From contig OY756967.1 in NCBI GenBank assembly GCA_963580455.1, forward strand, positions 21,002,022-21,066,021: a stretch of 64,000 bases of DNA, in the 5' to 3' direction. The position numbers were made by a program, and so were the translations under genes. The notes beneath the pieces were generated by a model. That model saw only the letters and a program-made list of their open reading frames with translations, ran no database searches and was not told the DNA's origin. Source of the DNA: Euonymus europaeus (lineage: Eukaryota; Streptophyta; Magnoliopsida; Celastrales; Celastraceae). Below, in pieces: positions 59,301 through 64,000 of the stretch (positions within the stretch are counted from its first letter, which is position 1; each line of letters starts with the position of its first letter).

Positions 59301-62300
59301 GGTCTACACATGGGGCAAAGGAGCAAATGGTCGGTTAGGTCATGGAGACACAGGTGACAGAAATTCCCCTACATTGGTAGAAGCCCTGAAAGATAAACAA
59401 GTCAAAAGTATCGCGTGTGGCACTAATTTTACTGCAGCTATCTGCCTCCATAAATGGGTCTCAGGTGTTGATCAGTCAATGTGTTCTGGCTGCCGTCTGC
59501 CATTCAATTTCAAAAGAAAGCGTCACAATTGTTATAATTGTGGACTGATCTTTTGCCATTCATGCAGCAGCAAGAAGTCTCTTAAGGCTTCAATGGCACC
59601 AAATCCAAATAGACCTTATCGTGTTTGTGATACTTGCTTCAATAAACTAAAGAAAGCCAATGAAACCGAGTCTTTGTCTCAGTCTTATACAAGTAGAAGA
59701 TCTGGTATCAATCAGGGGTCCAAAGAGTTCATTGACACGGACGAGAAGCTAGATTCCAGATCTCACTCGCACCTTGCTAGGCTCTCATCAATGGAATCCT
59801 TGAAGCAAGTTGAAACCCGGTCCAAGAGAAACAAAAAACTTGAATTTAATAGCCGCAGAGTCTCACCTGTTCCAAATGGAGGCTCCCAGTGGGGGGCACT
59901 TAATATTTCTAAATCTTTCAATCCAGTATTTGGGTCATCCAAGAAGTTCTTCTCAGCTTCTGTTCCTGGATCAAGAATTGTTTCTCGGGCAACATCACCA
60001 ATATCAAGAAGAACTAGTCCTCCACGTTCAACTACACCCACGCCAACTCTGGGTGGACTTACATCACCTAAAATTGTTGTGGGTGATGCAAAAAGGACCA
60101 ATGATAGCCTTTGCCAAGAGGTCATTAAATTAAGAGCTCAGGTACATGATCTCCTTTTCCCTTCCAATACCAGTCTATCTTATGTTCTCACTTATTTCAT
60201 GCTTTTCACCTCTTTCCCCGAGGAAAATTTGGCAATTAAATGAGGAAGAGTTTCTAATAGTAGTAGGTTTAAGGACGATAATGTAGAGTTCCAATATGAC
60301 CTATTTGTGTTTAGCTCTGGAAGTGATGGCTTGGCATCTGTGTCGAGGTTTATATCATTGTGTTCCAAAACTTTGTTGTTCCTGGTGATAGAATACTGAG
60401 AGCACGTGTTTTTAAAAAAAAAAGTTTACTCTTTATTGACAGGCGAACATGTGGTCCAGTGGTAGAGTTGCACGGGTGCAACCTAGAGGTCACAAGTTCA
60501 ATTCCTGGAAACAACCTCTCTACATATTATGTGGAGGTAATGTTTGCATACATCATGTCTGTCACAGACTCCGCCCATTGCAGGAAACTTTGTGTATGGT
60601 TTTTTTTTATTACCTGTTTACTCCTTATTGACAGCTAGACAATCAAACAAACAGGGCTTTAGAATCTCATTTGTGGGAAACTATTAATGGAAAGTGTATC
60701 CCATACATTTTTTTTAAAGAATGGGAGACAGTTTTAGAAAGAGAAACCTGACTTTGTGGGGAGTTACTTTCTGAAATATCAAATGAAAATACGAGATACC
60801 TTTGAAAATTATTTTTTTAGTCTTGAACTAAGATTTAAATCCATATTCAAACTATTTGGTGCACAATGGCTTGGGTATTCTTTTCAACATTCTAGTTAGA
60901 TTGTTGTGTTATCATCTTTATGATGCATTGTGCTTCACCAATCCTTGCTTCTCAGGTTGAAAATCTCACTCGCAAGGCCAAGCTTCAAGAAGTTGAGCTT
61001 GAAAAAACAACTATACAACTTAAAGAGGCAATAGCAGTTGCAGGAGAAGAAACTGCTAAGTGCAAAGCGGCAAAGGAAGTGATCAAGTCACTTACTGCTC
61101 AAGTAAGATGACATTTAACATTTAATAATATGATAACTCGTTTAGTGCATTGTTATTGTCATGTTAACTTCTGTGCACTGCATATGATTTCTAATAAGCG
61201 ATTGACGAAGTTCTGCATTGTACCCATGCAGTAAAGCAGTTGATTGAGTGGTTTAAGGATTTGCTTTATCTGCTATATGACTGAATTTTTTTATATGGAT
61301 CTTAATTTTATTAAGATTGTTATCTGACTGTATGATGCGTATCACTTTTCATTTGAATAGTTAAAGGACATGGCTGAAAGGCTTCCTGTGGGAGCATCCT
61401 GGAACATCAAATCACCTTCCTTTACTTCCTTCGGTTACAGTCCTGCGTCACATGATGTTTCCAATCTTGCTATTGACCGATTGAATGATCAAATATTCCA
61501 AGAACCTGAATCAATTACAACAAACAGCCAGATGCTTTCTAATGGATCTAGCACTGCCAATACTCGCAGTACCGGCTACAATAAACAAGGTGTATCAGAA
61601 GCAACTGTTCGAAACGGAAGCTTCACAAAAGACGACTCTCGTCGTGGTACTGAATGGGTTGAGCAAGAGGAGCCTGGTGTATATATAACACTTACCTCTC
61701 TTCCAGGTGGTGGCAAGGACCTTAAGCGAGTTCGCTTCAGGTATGTCAATTTCCACTTAGTTTAAAGCATTCAAATTGTGCATATTCTAGTAGTAGTATT
61801 AGAAGTAGAAGATTGTTGTTTAGATGTTATGGTATGTTTGGAGAACACAGGGCTGACTGACACTAATAATATATTCTCTTGACTCTTGTTCCTGCTAAGT
61901 ATCCGGATAGTCATTTGGGTATGAACTGTCGGCCCTTGCCTTTCTAATATTACAATGTGGAATTTGGTTTTGGCAAGTACCTTCTCAACTTTGAGGCGTA
62001 TTTTGTGTTCAATACTAGAAATGCAATTGCAGTGGACTGGCGAAAGCCCAACTACATAGTTGTCTGCACTTCATTGGCTCAGCATGATTGATTATTTTCT
62101 TCATTGAGTACTTGACTGAAGCTACTTTTATCATTTTAATTTGTACATTAAATTTATAAGTGCTTTGTGATTTTGAATGCAGTCGAAAGCGGTTTAGTGA
62201 GAAACAAGCAGAACAATGGTGGGCTGAGAACAGAGCAAGAGTATATGAGCAATACAATGTGCAGACAATTAACAAGTCGAGTGTTGGTATCGAGGACTTG

Positions 62301-62309
62301 GCTCACTAA
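53383..62309 (+). CDS. PRAF-type protein: PH-like, RCC1 repeats, FYVE, BRX; 9 exons, 1105 aa
   Basis: Exons 53383-53451, 54945-55031, 56587-56676, 57257-57337, 57521-57715, 58000-60141, 60956-61102, 61361-61740 and 62183-62309 close in frame to 1105 residues. A PH-like domain (about 24-135) spans exons 2-5. Seven RCC1 repeats (about 268-660) recur as W-G-G-G-LGHG. A FYVE finger (about 669-730) has [10 protein letters not shown] in place of the usual RRHHCR. A coiled coil (exon 7, about 889-937) and a C-terminal BRX domain ([20 protein letters not shown]) follow. The length and order match Arabidopsis PRAF proteins (At5g19420, At1g76950). By family knowledge these bind phosphoinositides, and several act with small GTPases or cell-polarity proteins through BRX. 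RCC1 GEF activity is not assured. Introns 1-5 are long, and introns 2, 5 and 6 contain retroelement pieces. Nothing is truncated. Confidence 0.93.
55790..55990 (-). mobile_element. LINE 3'-end relic in PRAF intron 2
   Basis: (ATC)n followed by GAGCCTTCATCCCAAAAGTT, then GGGGTCGGCTACATGAG and ATCATACTTTCATCAACTCC, is the same family and orientation as 39807-40000. Only about 200 bases of the 3' end are present, typical of 5' truncation. It lies antisense to the PRAF gene. Confidence 0.7.
57795..57950 (+). mobile_element. tRNA-derived SINE relic (Au-like) in PRAF intron 5
   Basis: GTGCAATCTAGAG and the B-box-like GGTTCGATTCCTAG are followed by AAACAACCTCTTCACATATT and GTGGGGTAAGGTCTACGTAT. They correspond to the SINE at 60443-60615. 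The A-box end is diverged or lost. A short duplication (ATCTTGAATGTTCCTG) follows. Confidence 0.7.
60424..60634 (+). mobile_element. tRNA-derived SINE (Au-like) with 19-bp TSD in PRAF intron 6
   Basis: The body at about 60443-60615 has an A-box region (GTGGTCCAGTGGTAGAGTTG) and a B-box (AAGTTCAATTCCTGG) followed by AAACAACCTCTCTACATATT, the Au-SINE style. GTTTACTCTTTATTGACAG (60424-60442) and the same with one change (60616-60634) form the target-site duplication. It is inside an intron, same strand as the gene. Confidence 0.83.
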
Positions 62310-63159
62310 CATAAAATAAGCAATTTACAGATTTTACATTGACTTATGAGGTCATGTTGATTAATTGGAGCTGGTTTCCATCTCTTATTAATGGGTTAGG
62401 GAAGCAATGATTGGTAAAGAGGGGAGAGATCTAGGGCTTTGATTGTGTTTTCGGTTTTGTTTCTTTGATTTGTTTTTCCCCCATGATTTTCCTTTCCATT
62501 TTTGGTCCTTACATGGACTATGTATGGGTGGTTGAAGGTGAGAAATGTATATTCTTAGTAGGTTGCTGGGCATTGTTGGAAATAACAGCTGCCTTGTAAA
62601 TCCATATGGAAATCAATTACAGGTCTTTTTCAAGATTATAAACTGAGTGCAGGTTCTGTTGGAAGCAGCGGCCGTCTAATTCATGAGCCAATGCATTTTC
62701 AGATTCTTCTCATTCAATCTTTAAAAGATTAGAATTGCTGTAAATCAGTATTGGGTTTTCACTACAGATCTCTGGTTGTAATAAAATTCTTTTTTCAACG
62801 TTTATTTGGTGGACCCAAACGTTAATTTGAAGTGCTGCTGATCATGAGATTTAATGGTTCCATTTCAGAGAAATTTGAAGTCTCGTATCATGAATATTCC
62901 GAGAATGGTTGATAAATTGTGAATATAATGCCTTTTAGCGAGGCTTATAATGAACTGTTTTATGTTAAGAGGAATATGTTGGCTATACAATAAAAGTGGA
63001 GCATATTACATTGAATTAATGCTTCAAAAACAAAAGCATGGCTACCCTTATATCTTTAAAGGACTTCTGTCCAGTTGCAGATGCTGAAGTAATCAAGAAG
63101 GCTTGTCTGGGTTTGGGCTTTCTTCTCTCAGTTACACTATATCAACGAGGAATGTTATA

Positions 63160-63315
63160 TTCAGTCAAAATACGACCATAATTTTATTCATAAATTTACG
63201 CGGCATATGTTTTAATTATTGATTATAAATATACATATAAGGAACACTTCACATCTAATATTTCACATTAATCGGGGTGAAATGAGATCACATTTTGGAA
63301 GTCTCGAGTATTATC
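63160..63315. repeat. Dispersed repeat, copy B
   Basis: TTATTGATTATAAATATACA and the downstream ACTTCACATCTAATATTTCA match copy A at 51515-51665. The termini are not resolved. Confidence 0.6.
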
Positions 63316-63529
63316 CATACATCAACTATCTATTTTCTCATTTTTCCGCATTGCTATATTTCTAGCTGAAACCTTTCTCAGGATTGGAAACAGATGAGAA
63401 TGCAGTAATTTCGACACTAGGACATCGAAATTCATTCCAAAGGAAACTTACAACTTTGACCTTATTGTCATAGTAAGCTATGTGCTATAACTTTGACCTT
63501 ATTGTAGAGTACTCAGAGAAATTGCATGC

Positions 63530-63690
63530 ATCCAATATTCTAGTGGGATGTTACTCCTATTTTACCTTCAATTAATGTGAAATGTTAGATGTCAAACGAG
63601 CATGTATATTTGTATTTATAATCAATGGTTAAAAAGACATGTCACATAAGTTTGGAAATAAAATGAGTGATCATATTTTGAGTGGATACA
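63530..63690. repeat. Dispersed repeat, copy C (inverted)
   Basis: Reverse complement of the same family (TTAATGTGAAATGTTAGATG, then TATTTATAATCAATGGTTAA). With copy B it forms a loose inverted pair with a spacer of about 215 bases. Confidence 0.6.
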
Positions 63691-64000
63691 GCATAAGTCA
63701 TTTCAGAGTGATCAAAATTAGTTTGCCGATAGGTCAAGGCATGTGTTGCGTAATATTCCCCCTTAGGCCTTGATTGACATTCAATGAAATTAGGACTGAG
63801 AGGTAGAGGTTCATAATAAATACTTCACACTGTTTGACAAAAACTATGGGTGAGGTTCAAAGAGGTTATCCAACCCCTCCGAACGATTCCCAACGCTTCA
63901 AATCTGAACCCTCATTTTCAGGATATTATAGTAATTTTATTAATACAAAATTTTAATAAACCCTTTTAAACCTTACTGATTCCTCAAAACAAAGATTTAT

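Larger units (their letters stand above)
62310..64000. other. Downstream of PRAF; no gene
   Basis: The first 500 bases are PRAF 3' UTR. The rest is AT-rich without coding similarity. Two copies of a dispersed repeat lie here in opposite orientations (63160-63315 and 63530-63690). Confidence 0.55.

Overview
This is nuclear DNA from a flowering plant, almost certainly a eudicot. Genes are intron-rich with GT-AG junctions, intergenic DNA is AT-rich, and MULE, LINE, SINE and LTR elements are interspersed. The protein-coding genes resemble Arabidopsis families closely enough to name most of them. I do not try to name the species.

Region 1 (1-9.3 kb) is an immune and surface-wax neighbourhood. It holds an intact PAD4 lipase-like gene (+), two tandem ZED1-related pseudokinase genes (ZRK, -) and an intact CYP96-type P450 (-). 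The sequence shows a roughly 2.9-kb tandem duplication that ran from inside the last PAD4 exon to inside the P450. It left a chimeric scar near 4893: a P450 3' fragment joined to a PAD4 3' fragment, between the two ZRK copies.

Region 2 (11-29.1 kb) has a KIWI/PC4-type transcriptional coactivator (-) and the ESCRT-III subunit VPS20 (+) in divergent orientation. From memory, their Arabidopsis counterparts are neighbours (At5g09250 and At5g09260). Here they are 14 kb apart. The gap holds a palindromic MULE-like element with a perfect 9-bp target-site duplication, a second MULE nested in its left arm, a decayed R2R3-MYB exon, a possible receptor-kinase membrane-span exon relic and a 5'-truncated LINE RNase H segment. 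The outer MULE lies only 48 bp upstream of the KIWI start codon.

Region 3 (31-41.5 kb) carries peroxisomal serine:glyoxylate aminotransferase AGT1 (+, photorespiration, SRI C-terminus), an unrecognised five-exon gene (-) and a C3HC4 RING-finger gene (-) with a LINE relic in its 2.8-kb intron.

Region 4 (41.9-47.4 kb) is repeat-rich: a solo Copia-type LTR with a 5-bp TSD inserted in a tandemly duplicated 165-bp unit, possible Gypsy LTR remnants and a three-copy 83-bp tandem repeat.

Region 5 (48.3-62.3 kb) has an intronless P-class PPR gene, orthologous by recognition to At5g01110 (-), and a nine-exon PRAF-type gene (PH-like, RCC1 repeats, FYVE, coiled coil, BRX; +). Introns of the latter carry a LINE 3' end and two tRNA-derived SINEs, one with a 19-bp TSD. 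The right end (62.4-64 kb) has no gene, only copies of a dispersed repeat.

All exon models were built by hand from splice signals, reading phase and family resemblance. Coding lengths close in frame for every named gene. No transcript evidence or database search was available.
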